From the NCBI GenBank assembly GCA_016296285.1, contig JAEDJP010000001.1, forward strand, positions 1 to 52,332: DNA of 52,332 nt, in the 5' to 3' direction. A program made the translations under genes and the position numbers. Under the pieces are notes generated by a model that did not search any database, was not told the DNA's origin, and saw only the letters and a program-made list of their open reading frames with translations. Below, piece after piece: positions 15,746-24,909 of this stretch (position 1 is the first letter of the stretch; every line of letters begins with the position of its first letter). The stretch comes from Bacilli bacterium (lineage in GTDB: Bacteria > Bacillota_I > Bacilli_A > RFN20 > CAG-826).

Positions 15746-18700
15746 AAAAGAACAGCCTTTTCCTCCTCAGCGCCACGCTTCTGGCCGGCATCGCGATCGG
15801 CACCCTTTCTTCCTGCGGGAACGATAACCCGTCCGAGGAATCATCGTCGAGCGCTTCCTACGTCGCCGTCGAATCCGTGGTCCTTTCAGCGACGTCCACG
15901 ACCCTCACGGTTGGGCAGACGATGCAGCTTACCGCCCGCATTTCCCCAAGCGACGCCACGAACCAGAACGTTACGTATTCCTCCAGCGACGATTCCGTCG
16001 CGACGGTCTCCGCAACCGGCCTTGTGACCGCGGTCGCGGAAGGGACCGTCTCCATCACCGTAACGACTGCCGACCAGAACAAGACGAGCTCCGTGGCCTT
16101 GACCATCGGGAAAGCCGGCTATGACTACCTCGGGGTGAACGAGCTGAGCGATCGGCTCGCGGAAACCCCCTATCAGCAAAACGTCCTCGGTCTCGATAAG
16201 TTCGGCCTTTCCGCCCCGGACCAGGTCGGCGTATCCGAATCCAAGCGCGAAGAGAAGAAGTATTCCGCGAAGGCCGAAAGCGAATACGACGTGGTCATCG
16301 ACGTCGCATCTTTGGCTCTTGGCGACATTACGCCAGTCCTTCCAAGCGCGACCGAGCTCACGAACCTGAACAAGATCCAAGGCGCGATCAACCTCGCGAA
16401 GAAGAATTCCGAGGCCGGGAAATCGAGCCTCATCAAATTGCCCAAAGGCGTCCTCGATGTCGATGCTTCCGTCGCGTCGGGCAGGCACGCCTTCGCCCTC
16501 GATGGCCTCAAGAACGTCGCGATCGTCGGGGACGAAACCACGATTCTCGTCAAGATCGCGGGCCTTTCCTACAAGGGCTACATGGACATCGCGAACTGCG
16601 AGAACCTCACGATCGACGGCGTTCAGTTTGCCCAAGAAGTCGGCGCGAACGTGACGGGTTCGGTCGAGAGCTATGACCTCGACGCCTACAAAGCCGTCGT
16701 CCGCATCGACCCCGCCTACAACGAAACGGTCCGTCGCGCGATCGAATCCGGGAAATCCCTTCGGAGCTACCTCGAATTCCATAAAGGCACCAAGGCCCCG
16801 ATTCAAAACGGCAATTTCTTCGTCGATGGCTTCAAGTCGGTGAATTTCTCCCAAGATGGGGACCATTACGTCGCGACGATCACCTTCCGTTCCGCGATCA
16901 ACCAATCCCCGATCGGAACCCTCGTTTCGATGCAATTCGCCCAATATGACGTCACGGGCATTTCCGTCTCGAATTCCGCGGACATCTACCTCGAATCCAT
17001 CGGCATGCGCAAAGCCTATGGCATGGGCCTCGTCGCGAGTTCCGCGAAGAACCTGCTCGTGAACCGGTTCGAGCTGACCGTCGAAGAAGGCTCGAAAGAC
17101 CTCATGACCTCCTGCGCGGATGCCATGCATTTCTCCCTCATGTCGGGCGACGTCAAGGTCACGAATTCCATCATCGAGTATTCCCATGACGACGCCCTCA
17201 ACATCAAGCACGGCTACTGGTATCGCCTCGAATCCGCTTCGTCGAGGGACCGCAAGTTCACCCTCGCCAAGATCACGAGCGCCATGCCGCTTCCCGCGGT
17301 CGGCGACAAGATCGCGGTCTACAACCAAACGACCTTCGAAGGCCATGGGACCTACACGGTCGCCGCGGCGGAAGAAGCCGACGGCAAGATGATCTTGACC
17401 GTCTCGGAACGCATCTCGGGCTTCTCCACCTGGGGCGAATGCCGCGTCACGTTCCTCTCGAACACCCCGTCCTTCGAATATTCGAACAACATCGTGCGCA
17501 ACAAGCGCAACCGCGGCATCCTCGTCCAAGTCCCGGGCGCCCTCATCGAGAACAACTCGTTCATCAATGTCGGCCACGGCTCCATCCAGGCCGCGAGCGC
17601 CATGGACATCTTCAACGAGGCCACCTTGCCGCAGAACCTCACGATCCGCAACAACAAGTTCATCGGCAACAACTACCTAAAAGAGGGGACTTTGTATGGC
17701 GACGTTTCTGTTTTCGCCATCTCGAACAACGCCTCGGTCGGCCCGGCCGGGACCTTGTCCAACGTCACCATCTCGAACAATTTCTTCACCGACAATGGCA
17801 ACTCCTGCGTCTCCATGCGCGGCGTCGGCTCCTCCTTGGTTGAGGACTGCCTCTTCTACAACGCCTCGAGCAGCCAGCCCACGGGAGATGCCTTCAAATG
17901 CCTCTTTAACCTCTATAACGTCGATGGCCTCACGATCAAGGGTTCCTACAACCAGGACAACCTCGCAAACGGCCTCAGCGGCATCATCCCTCAGGGGTCC
18001 ACAAGCAATGAGACCGTGTCTCTCGAGGACAACAAGGGCATTGCCTTCCAGGTAATCGATGACATCGGCCCCGAAGTCGACATCCACAAGGCGACGGGTT
18101 CCATCAACCTCGACGGCACCCTCTCGGAATGGGATGCCATCGGCGCGACCGACATCGAGCTTCGCGGCTACACGGACGCCCTCGGCGCCGAATGGACCAC
18201 GAACCAGCTCGACCCGACCTTCAAGATCAACGCCCTCAAGATGACGTGGGATAACGAAGGCATCTATATCGGATTCGACGTTTTCGATGACCTCATCGAA
18301 TGCAAGACGATCAACGACTTCTGGCTTGGCGACTCCGTCGAGATCCTCGCTTCCGCGATTCTCAACAAGCCGAACGCCGACTTGAGCGTCTACAAAGAAG
18401 AAGGCGGCGTCATCCAAGCCGCGTTCGCCCCGACGTGGGTCGATACGAATTACTCGACCGTCGCCCTCGTCCGTTCCAACAGCGCCTATGTCGAACGGAA
18501 GGACATGCTTCAGACGAAGTTCGTCCAATCCGCATCCGGATACACGGGTGAGATCTTCTTCCCCTTCGCGATGGTTCCCGAATTCAAGGAGACCATCGAC
18601 GCGGGCAAGCGCATCGACATGGCCATCATCATCGCGGATTGCGAGCGTTCGTCCCGCAAACGCATCCAGGCAAGCAACGTGCCGCACAACGTGGAAAACA

Positions 18701-18747
18701 ACAAGACCATGACCGCGCGCATGCCGCAGTACCTGTTTATCGATTGA
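15742..18747 (+). CDS. GH110-like beta-helix lipoprotein 2 with Big2 and CBM9-like domains
   Basis: A 1001-residue surface lipoprotein: lipobox LSSC (Cys about 25), Ser-rich linker, Big2 domain (about 40-125, ending in TGLVTAVAEGTVSITVTTA), beta-helix (about 200-770) with SHDDALNIKHGYW and NKRNRGILVQVPGALIENN, and a C-terminal CBM9-like domain (about 775-1001) with NLDGTLSEWD, WDNEGIYIGFDVFDD and a FPFAMVPEF block. The beta-helix core parallels the upstream gene, so the pair arose by duplication, with the carbohydrate-binding module gained or lost. The substrate is probably a galactose- or arabinose-decorated polysaccharide (inference). Confidence 0.77.
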   Translation: MKKNSLFLLSATLLAGIAIGTLSSCGNDNPSEESSSSASYVAVESVVLSATSTTLTVGQTMQLTARISPSDATNQNVTYSSSDDSVATVSATGLVTAVAEGTVSITVTTADQNKTSSVALTIGKAGYDYLGVNELSDRLAETPYQQNVLGLDKFGLSAPDQVGVSESKREEKKYSAKAESEYDVVIDVASLALGDITPVLPSATELTNLNKIQGAINLAKKNSEAGKSSLIKLPKGVLDVDASVASGRHAFALDGLKNVAIVGDETTILVKIAGLSYKGYMDIANCENLTIDGVQFAQEVGANVTGSVESYDLDAYKAVVRIDPAYNETVRRAIESGKSLRSYLEFHKGTKAPIQNGNFFVDGFKSVNFSQDGDHYVATITFRSAINQSPIGTLVSMQFAQYDVTGISVSNSADIYLESIGMRKAYGMGLVASSAKNLLVNRFELTVEEGSKDLMTSCADAMHFSLMSGDVKVTNSIIEYSHDDALNIKHGYWYRLESASSRDRKFTLAKITSAMPLPAVGDKIAVYNQTTFEGHGTYTVAAAEEADGKMILTVSERISGFSTWGECRVTFLSNTPSFEYSNNIVRNKRNRGILVQVPGALIENNSFINVGHGSIQAASAMDIFNEATLPQNLTIRNNKFIGNNYLKEGTLYGDVSVFAISNNASVGPAGTLSNVTISNNFFTDNGNSCVSMRGVGSSLVEDCLFYNASSSQPTGDAFKCLFNLYNVDGLTIKGSYNQDNLANGLSGIIPQGSTSNETVSLEDNKGIAFQVIDDIGPEVDIHKATGSINLDGTLSEWDAIGATDIELRGYTDALGAEWTTNQLDPTFKINALKMTWDNEGIYIGFDVFDDLIECKTINDFWLGDSVEILASAILNKPNADLSVYKEEGGVIQAAFAPTWVDTNYSTVALVRSNSAYVERKDMLQTKFVQSASGYTGEIFFPFAMVPEFKETIDAGKRIDMAIIIADCERSSRKRIQASNVPHNVENNKTMTARMPQYLFID

Positions 18748-18782
18748 TTTCTTTGGGAAATAAATTTTATAGGAGGTAAACC

Positions 18783-21044
18783 ATGAAAAAGAAATTTATC
18801 CCAATTGTCGCGATCGCCGCTCTCATGAGCCTAGGCGGCCTCGCGACGGCGTGCTCTTCCGGCGGAACTGATGTCAGCAGCTCCATTCCGGAAGAGAGCA
18901 CGAGTGTCGAGGACCCCACGCCCTCGTCAACGACTCCGAGTGAAGATACGAGCAGCGAACCCACTCCGGAAGTCATCCACGTCGAAAGCGTGAACATCGT
19001 CCTTTCCCCGACGACCATCAAGGTTGGGGAAACCTCGAGCGCGACGGTCGAGGTCTTGCCCGCCAACGCGGACGATAAGACCTACGTCATCACCTCGCTC
19101 AACGAAGCGGTCGCCACGGTCAATGGTACCACGATTACCGGCGTTGCCAAAGGCACGGCCGAAATCCAGGTCACCACGAACGACGGCGCCAAAGTCGCCA
19201 AAGCGACCATCACTGTCGAGGAAGTCGAGCTTCCGGCCCCGACCATCACGAACCCCGGCCAAACCTCTTACACGGTCGCCGCGGGCGTCGATCTCGCCCT
19301 TCCGAATGTCACCGCGACCTCGGGCGATGGCAAGACCGATCTCACCGGCGCGATGGAAGCCGAAGACTTCAATGACGCCCATTCCTTGAGCGCTGACCTC
19401 AAGACCTTCAATTCCAAGGTCGCCGGCGTCCACGTCGTTTCCTATTACGTCGAGGAAGGCGAGGCCGATGCCCTCAAATCCGCGACCCTCGAAATCGAGA
19501 TCACCGTCACCCCGGCCACTGAGAACACCTTCGTCACCACGGGCGAGAACGACCCGGCCGCGATCACGGAATACGGCACCTTCAAGGACGGCTTCGAAGA
19601 CGGCTATGATTCCCGCCTCTACAAGTCCCTTGGCGACGCCAATGGCGCGGCAAGCCTGAGCGCCACGAGCGACGCGATCATGGGCAACTCCCTCATCGTT
19701 GACTTCAACAAGACTTCCGGCAGCGCCCTCAACTCCCTCTTCGTCAACACCTTCACGAGCGTCTTGCGTCGCGGCGAATCCGTCACCTATTCGGTCGAAT
19801 TCGACTACAAGCCCCTCACGGAAAGCAGCTTTGGCGATGTTTACTTCGGCATGCGCTGGGACAACTTCGACGGCATCAACTCGCAATTCATCTCGAACAA
19901 GACCGTCGGCACCACGAGCCACTATAAGGTTTCCTTCCCCGAGACCACGGTCCCGGAGGGCGGCAATGCCGGTTTCTTCTTCTTCAAACTTTCCGGTGAT
20001 CAGACGCCTTGCAAAGTCGCGATCGACAACTTCGTCGTGACGGCCAAGAAGACCCCGACGGTCACCATCGTCACCCCGACGAGCGAGCAGCTCACGGCCG
20101 AAGGCGGCTTCACCTTCGACTGGAAGGATCGCGCCTCCACCTTCGGCAAAGGCGAGACCACCTTGGTCGAGAACATCGAGAACGAAACCATCCGCACCGG
20201 CATCTCCGGCAAGGAAGGGTTCGGCGAGAACGTCATGCACCTCACGGGCAACGATTCCCACATCTTCGCGGGTCTCAATGCTACGAACCTCGTCGCCGGC
20301 AAGAAGCTTTCCATCTCCTTCAAGTACTACAAAGTCAATGATGGCGGCTTCAACATGATCCTCATGGTTGGTGGGGCGGGCGTCACGATGAATGACAACC
20401 TCTCCATGACCGATGTCGATGGCAACATCAAGCAGTTCTACTGGGAAGGCGTCGTCCCTGCCGGCACCGGCTCGGTCAACTTCTACCCGACCAACGGCAA
20501 CTTCGACATCTACATGGGCGCGATGACCGTCAAGCTCGTCGATGCCGATCCGATCCCCGAAGGCGAGACTGCTCTCGGCCACAAAGTCGGCAAAACCTGG
20601 ACCAACACCTCCCGTCAATGGGGCGGTGGATCCGTCGCTGGCGGTCAAGCGACCCTCGAAGTCGTCGATACCCCTGCCGCCGTCACGGGCGAGGGCATCG
20701 GTGCGAAGATCTCCAAGATCACTTGGGGTGCTTCCGCGAACAACACCAACATCGAATGGTATCAGCCGGGCGGAAAGCAGATTGAAAACGGCCACGAATA
20801 CAAGATCACGATGATCTACTACGTCGAGACTTGGAATGGTGGCGCGCGTCTCATGCTTAACTTCGACAACCAGGTCTTCGAACCGGGCGCTGGCATGGAT
20901 ACTTCTGCTGGTTACCACAAGTACGAATTCACCTGGACCGCGACCAAGGCCGTCGATTTCTTCTCGGTCTACGTCCCGGAAGCAAACGGCGATTCCGTCA
21001 TCTACCTCGCGTCGAGCACCGTTGAGCTCGTCGCGATCCACTAA
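18783..21044 (+). CDS. Big2-domain surface lipoprotein with several CBM-like beta-sandwiches
   Basis: A 753-residue lipoprotein: signal with ATAC lipobox (Cys about 24), a long Ser/Thr/Pro/Glu linker, a Big2 domain (about 62-145), a second Ig-like module (about 150-250) and three consecutive beta-sandwich regions (about 260-425, 435-590 and 600-753) that resemble carbohydrate-binding modules, with repeated aromatic blocks such as YSVEFDYKPL, LSISFKYYKV and KITMIYYVETWNGG. I see no catalytic motif. AGGAGG precedes the ATG with optimal spacing. It probably holds glycan at the surface, a role like SusE/SusF in Bacteroidetes. It is the third surface protein of the operon. Confidence 0.7.
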   Translation: MKKKFIPIVAIAALMSLGGLATACSSGGTDVSSSIPEESTSVEDPTPSSTTPSEDTSSEPTPEVIHVESVNIVLSPTTIKVGETSSATVEVLPANADDKTYVITSLNEAVATVNGTTITGVAKGTAEIQVTTNDGAKVAKATITVEEVELPAPTITNPGQTSYTVAAGVDLALPNVTATSGDGKTDLTGAMEAEDFNDAHSLSADLKTFNSKVAGVHVVSYYVEEGEADALKSATLEIEITVTPATENTFVTTGENDPAAITEYGTFKDGFEDGYDSRLYKSLGDANGAASLSATSDAIMGNSLIVDFNKTSGSALNSLFVNTFTSVLRRGESVTYSVEFDYKPLTESSFGDVYFGMRWDNFDGINSQFISNKTVGTTSHYKVSFPETTVPEGGNAGFFFFKLSGDQTPCKVAIDNFVVTAKKTPTVTIVTPTSEQLTAEGGFTFDWKDRASTFGKGETTLVENIENETIRTGISGKEGFGENVMHLTGNDSHIFAGLNATNLVAGKKLSISFKYYKVNDGGFNMILMVGGAGVTMNDNLSMTDVDGNIKQFYWEGVVPAGTGSVNFYPTNGNFDIYMGAMTVKLVDADPIPEGETALGHKVGKTWTNTSRQWGGGSVAGGQATLEVVDTPAAVTGEGIGAKISKITWGASANNTNIEWYQPGGKQIENGHEYKITMIYYVETWNGGARLMLNFDNQVFEPGAGMDTSAGYHKYEFTWTATKAVDFFSVYVPEANGDSVIYLASSTVELVAIH

Positions 21045-21067
21045 TCGTCGCGCTGTTTCTTCTTCGG

Positions 21068-21097
21068 CGTGCCCCGCGTCTTTTTTCGCGGGGCACG
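21068..21097 (+). terminator. Strong 11-bp hairpin between the surface lipoprotein and GH127-like genes
   Basis: CGTGCCCCGCG / CGCGGGGCACG with an 8-base T-rich loop. The T-run is in the loop and not after the stem, so it is not a textbook terminator. It could be a partial terminator or an mRNA-stabilising hairpin that keeps the lipoprotein message more abundant than the downstream cytoplasmic enzymes. Confidence 0.55.
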
Positions 21098-21122
21098 TCA
21101 CTCTCGGCTTAGGGGTCCCTAT

Positions 21123-22646
21123 ATGAATCATATTGCTCGCGGCGACCTTTATCGTCGCATCAAACTGAACCGTCGCAGACTGCGCGCGAAGATGTATCGC
21201 GCTCCCTTCGTTTTCCTCCAAGATTCGACTTGGCCCGGCGATTGGGTCGGTCGTTGCATCCTCGGCCTGGCGAGCCTCTATCGGGCGCTTGAAGGCCATG
21301 CGTCTTTGCAGGATGACGTTTTGGCGCAGCTTCGCGAAATCATCGAAGCTCTCCCGCAACACGTGAACGCGGAAGGGTATTTTGGCGATTTGGTCGATCC
21401 CGCGGCGATTAACGAGCAACAGGTTTCCGGGAATTCTTGGTTCCTTCGCGGCCTCATGGAGTATTACTTCATCACGGGCGACGAAAAGATTCTCGCCGAG
21501 ATTCGTTCGATCCTCACCCACTTCGTCTCCGCGATCGTCCCGGCTTACGCGCATTATCCCCTTGGGAGACGCGACATGGGCGGCGTCGGAGGACATATCG
21601 AAGGAAAACTCGTCGATGGGTGGCTTACTTCAAGCGACATCGGATGCGCTTTCATCATGATGGACGCCATGGGCCAAGCTTATGCCCATTTCGGGGGAGA
21701 AGAACTCAAGGCCCAAATCGAATCCGTGATCGACGTTTTCTCGTCCATCGATTTTGTTTCCTTGCAATGCCAAACCCACGCGGCCTTGTCCTGCGCTCGG
21801 GGGATCCTGACTTTCTATCAAGCAACCGGCGAAGAACGGTACCTTGATTTGGCGGAGCGGGTTTTTGCCCGTTACCGGGAAGACGGCATGACCAAGGATT
21901 TCGCGAATTTCAACTGGTTCGGAAGAGAAGAGACCTGGACCGAGCCTTGCTGCATCGTCGATTCGTTCCTTTTGTCGAGCTCCCTTTTCGATTTGACGGG
22001 GGACGCCCGTTATTTGAGTCTCATGAACCGCATTTACCTCAATGCGTTCCGCGGGGCCCAAAGAAGCAATGGCGGGGCGGGTTGCAACACCTGCCTTTCC
22101 CAGAAAAAGACGTCGATGAAAGCCTATCTATACGAAGCGTTTTTCTGCTGCACGATGCGCTTCGCGGAAGGGCTGCGCTTCGTTAGTGAGCGCTCCGCCT
22201 TCGAAAAAGACGGACGCTTGTTCGTGACCATTTTGCAGCCTGCCTCCTTTGCGCTCGATAGCGGCGTAACCGTCGAGATCAAGGGAGACATCTATCAAAG
22301 GGGAAAGGCGAAACTTTTCTTCTCTGGCGTCAAGGAACCGCTTCTGGTCTCCCTGTATGTTCCTTCCTCGCTTCCCTTCACAATCGAAGGGGCCGCGCGT
22401 TACCTCTACGAAGACGAGGTTTTGACCTTCGAGGTCGAGGATGGAAACCCGATCGAGCTCTATTTCGCCTTGGCCCCCCATAAAGAAGGCGACATCAATT
22501 TCGTGGGGGACATGATTCTCGTCCGCCGCGTCGCCGCAGGCCAAGAAGAAGCCTTTTACGTCGAGAACGCCACCTATCATTATCTGCTTGACTATTCTTC
22601 ACTGTCGGACAAAACTCTTGTGATGAACCTAGTGCAATCCTTATGA
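21123..22646 (+). CDS. GH127-like glycosidase (beta-L-arabinofuranosidase type)
   Basis: Cytoplasmic enzyme without a signal peptide. Its 507 residues fit an (alpha/alpha)6 barrel of the GH127 (DUF1680) superfamily. The key features are E274-P-C276-C277 followed by a LTGDARYLSLMNRIYLNAF block, and F340-F341-C342-C343. In characterised GH127 enzymes a Glu and three Cys in these positions bind zinc, one Cys being the nucleophile (established knowledge). It is shorter than most GH127 enzymes (about 650) because the C-terminal beta region is reduced. The ATG at 21123 has AGGGG 7 bases upstream; the longer frame from 21069 starts inside the hairpin. Release of beta-L-arabinofuranose is the likely activity. 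Its last bases overlap the start of the next gene. Confidence 0.72.
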   Translation: MNHIARGDLYRRIKLNRRRLRAKMYRAPFVFLQDSTWPGDWVGRCILGLASLYRALEGHASLQDDVLAQLREIIEALPQHVNAEGYFGDLVDPAAINEQQVSGNSWFLRGLMEYYFITGDEKILAEIRSILTHFVSAIVPAYAHYPLGRRDMGGVGGHIEGKLVDGWLTSSDIGCAFIMMDAMGQAYAHFGGEELKAQIESVIDVFSSIDFVSLQCQTHAALSCARGILTFYQATGEERYLDLAERVFARYREDGMTKDFANFNWFGREETWTEPCCIVDSFLLSSSLFDLTGDARYLSLMNRIYLNAFRGAQRSNGGAGCNTCLSQKKTSMKAYLYEAFFCCTMRFAEGLRFVSERSAFEKDGRLFVTILQPASFALDSGVTVEIKGDIYQRGKAKLFFSGVKEPLLVSLYVPSSLPFTIEGAARYLYEDEVLTFEVEDGNPIELYFALAPHKEGDINFVGDMILVRRVAAGQEEAFYVENATYHYLLDYSSLSDKTLVMNLVQSL

Positions 22647-24907
22647 CCGACGTTTTCGTGAATGCCCGTCCGGTTTGGAGCGAGTCGGACCTTTGCTCTC
22701 TCAACGTTTCGCTCTTTTTCGTCGTTCCTTTATCGGGAAGGGAATCCGAGATCCGGATCACCGCTTCTTCCTTCTACCGCATTTTCCACGCCGGGAAATT
22801 CATCGCCTATGGCCCAAGCCGCGATGCCCACGGCTTTTTCCGCGTCGATCGCATTCCCTTGCAAGGGCAAGGTCCTTTGATCATCGAGGTGGCCGGGTAC
22901 CACTGCAATTCGTTCTACGCCCTGAACCAAACGCCGTTTTGCCTTTTCGAGACCTTCGACGCGGAAGGGCATTCCATCGAGGCGTCATCCAAAGAAACCA
23001 AGGGCTATCGGAACGAGACGAGACTTCAGAAAGTCACGCGCTTTTCCTATCAGCGCGCCTTCTCGGAATCTTACGAATTCGACCCCCGTTATCCCCTCTT
23101 TTTGAAAACGGGGGACTGCCCGTATCAAAAAGTCGGCCTCTGCGAACTGCCGCTTCCGAACCTTGACCGAAGGATCGTGCATGACCTTTCCTTCCCTCGC
23201 GCCACCTTCCGGAAAATCGAAGAAGGAGTGGCTTCGCTCGACGCGTATTTGCCCATTTACCAAGATCGTTATCAAACGACGGAATACCTCAAAATCTTCC
23301 CGAAAGACGAATGGGAAATCGATGCCAACGCGGTTGCCTCGCAGCTTGCGTACCGCTTGGCGAAAGTCGGAGACACTCTTCGTCCTGGCACATTCTTCAC
23401 CTATGCTCTCCCTGCTTCCCTCACGGGTTTCTTCGAATTGGTCTTGGATGTCCAAGAGGACGCCCTCCTTTATCTTCTTTTCGACGAAGTGAACGTCCCT
23501 TCTCCTGCTCAACCCGGGATGGTTGGCATTTCGTTCTATCGCAACACCACGCATAACTGTATCACCTATTCCTTGAAGAAAGGGCACTATCGCCTCCTAT
23601 CTTTTGAGCCCTACACCGCCCATTTTGCCCGTCTTGTTTGCCTTGGAGGTGCGATCAAGGTCTCGTCCTTCCGTCTTGTCCGTTACGAGAATCCAGACGC
23701 CTATCGAATCCGTTATTCCTTCGAGAACAAGAAAATCGAACGCGTGTTTGCTTCCGCGGTTTCCACCTTCGCGCAGAATGCCGTGGACCTGCTCACGGAT
23801 TGCCCAAGCAGGGAACGTGCCGGCTGGCTCTGCGATTCCTTCTTCTCGGGGCAAGTCGAGCCTTTGCTCACGGGTTTCAACCTCGAGGAAGAAGCGTTCC
23901 TCGACGCGTATGCGAAATGCAAGAAAGACGATTTGCCTGAAGGGATGATCCCGATGTGCTATCCCGCGGATTTCCCGAGCAAGGAATACATCCCGAACTG
24001 GAGCCTTTGGTACATCTTGGAATTGGAACGGTTCAAAAAGAGAAACGGGGATGTCCCATTGATCGCGAAAAGCCGTAAAAACATCGAGGGCATCCTATCG
24101 TATTTCAAGAAACTCGAGAACAATGACGGGATGCTTGAGAACCTCCAAGGATGGGTTTTCGTCGAATGGAGCAAGGCCAACGATCCCGAATTCATTGCCG
24201 GGGTGAATACCCCGAGCAACATGCTTTATGCCGCCGCGCTCATCGCCGCTTCCTCGTTGCTTGGTGACCCGAATCTCAAAGCGAAAGGGGAGGCTTTGAA
24301 AGCCGCCATCAAGAAGATGTTCTTCCGCGGCGATTTCTTCGTCGATAACGCCATTCGCGATGAAGCCGGGCACCTCCATCTCACGGATAACATGTCCGAG
24401 ACCTGCCAGTATTACGCTTTGTATTTCGGGATTGCTTCGTTGGAAGATGACCCCGCCTTCGCCAAGCGCATGATCGAAGTCTTCGGCGAGTTCCGCGACG
24501 ACAAAAACGTTTACCCAACGGTTTATAAATCCAACCTTCTCATGGGAATCATGATGCGGCTCGAATGGCTGAATCGCCTTGGCATGCATCAGAAGGTTTT
24601 CGCCGAGACCATTGATTACTTTGACAAGATGGCCACCCTTACCGGGACCTTATGGGAACACGACGACGTGAACGCATCCCTCAACCATTGCTTCGCTTCC
24701 TATGTCGTCCATTTCCTTTTGGAAGCCAACTTCGGCCTCCTTTATATCGATGAAGCGAACAAGGAAATCCACCTGAAGGGATCTTCCCTCTGCGAAATGG
24801 GATCCGTGTCCATTCCATTGCGATCCGGGGGCAGGCTTTGCCTCCAAGGGAAAGACGGCAAGCGAATCATCCGCAAGCCAAAGGATTACTCCCTCGTGCT
24901 TGAATAA
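22643..24907 (+). CDS. GH78-like alpha-L-rhamnosidase superfamily protein
   Basis: A 754-residue cytoplasmic protein: N-terminal beta-sandwich region (about 1-330) and a C-terminal (alpha/alpha)6 barrel. The GH78 signature appears as D386-CPSR-E391-RAGWLCD398, matching the conserved Asp, Glu and Asp of the family, and the candidate base is E672 in LWEHDD. Sequence is more divergent than the second GH78 at 26547-28700, so a related substrate such as another deoxyhexoside or uronide is possible. The ATG overlaps the GH127 stop. It is the last gene of the operon and ends 2 bases before the convergent AbiEi-like gene with no terminator visible. Confidence 0.78.
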   Translation: MTDVFVNARPVWSESDLCSLNVSLFFVVPLSGRESEIRITASSFYRIFHAGKFIAYGPSRDAHGFFRVDRIPLQGQGPLIIEVAGYHCNSFYALNQTPFCLFETFDAEGHSIEASSKETKGYRNETRLQKVTRFSYQRAFSESYEFDPRYPLFLKTGDCPYQKVGLCELPLPNLDRRIVHDLSFPRATFRKIEEGVASLDAYLPIYQDRYQTTEYLKIFPKDEWEIDANAVASQLAYRLAKVGDTLRPGTFFTYALPASLTGFFELVLDVQEDALLYLLFDEVNVPSPAQPGMVGISFYRNTTHNCITYSLKKGHYRLLSFEPYTAHFARLVCLGGAIKVSSFRLVRYENPDAYRIRYSFENKKIERVFASAVSTFAQNAVDLLTDCPSRERAGWLCDSFFSGQVEPLLTGFNLEEEAFLDAYAKCKKDDLPEGMIPMCYPADFPSKEYIPNWSLWYILELERFKKRNGDVPLIAKSRKNIEGILSYFKKLENNDGMLENLQGWVFVEWSKANDPEFIAGVNTPSNMLYAAALIAASSLLGDPNLKAKGEALKAAIKKMFFRGDFFVDNAIRDEAGHLHLTDNMSETCQYYALYFGIASLEDDPAFAKRMIEVFGEFRDDKNVYPTVYKSNLLMGIMMRLEWLNRLGMHQKVFAETIDYFDKMATLTGTLWEHDDVNASLNHCFASYVVHFLLEANFGLLYIDEANKEIHLKGSSLCEMGSVSIPLRSGGRLCLQGKDGKRIIRKPKDYSLVLE

Positions 24908-24909
24908 AC

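Noticed and set aside
18927..21596. An 889-codon open frame on the minus strand
   Set aside because: It lies antisense to the Big2/CBM lipoprotein and into the GH127-like gene. It lacks any family motif and arises because C-ending codons on the plus strand avoid stops in this antisense frame. Similar long shadows at 11796-13637, 13634-15274 and 15886-17577 were rejected for the same reason.
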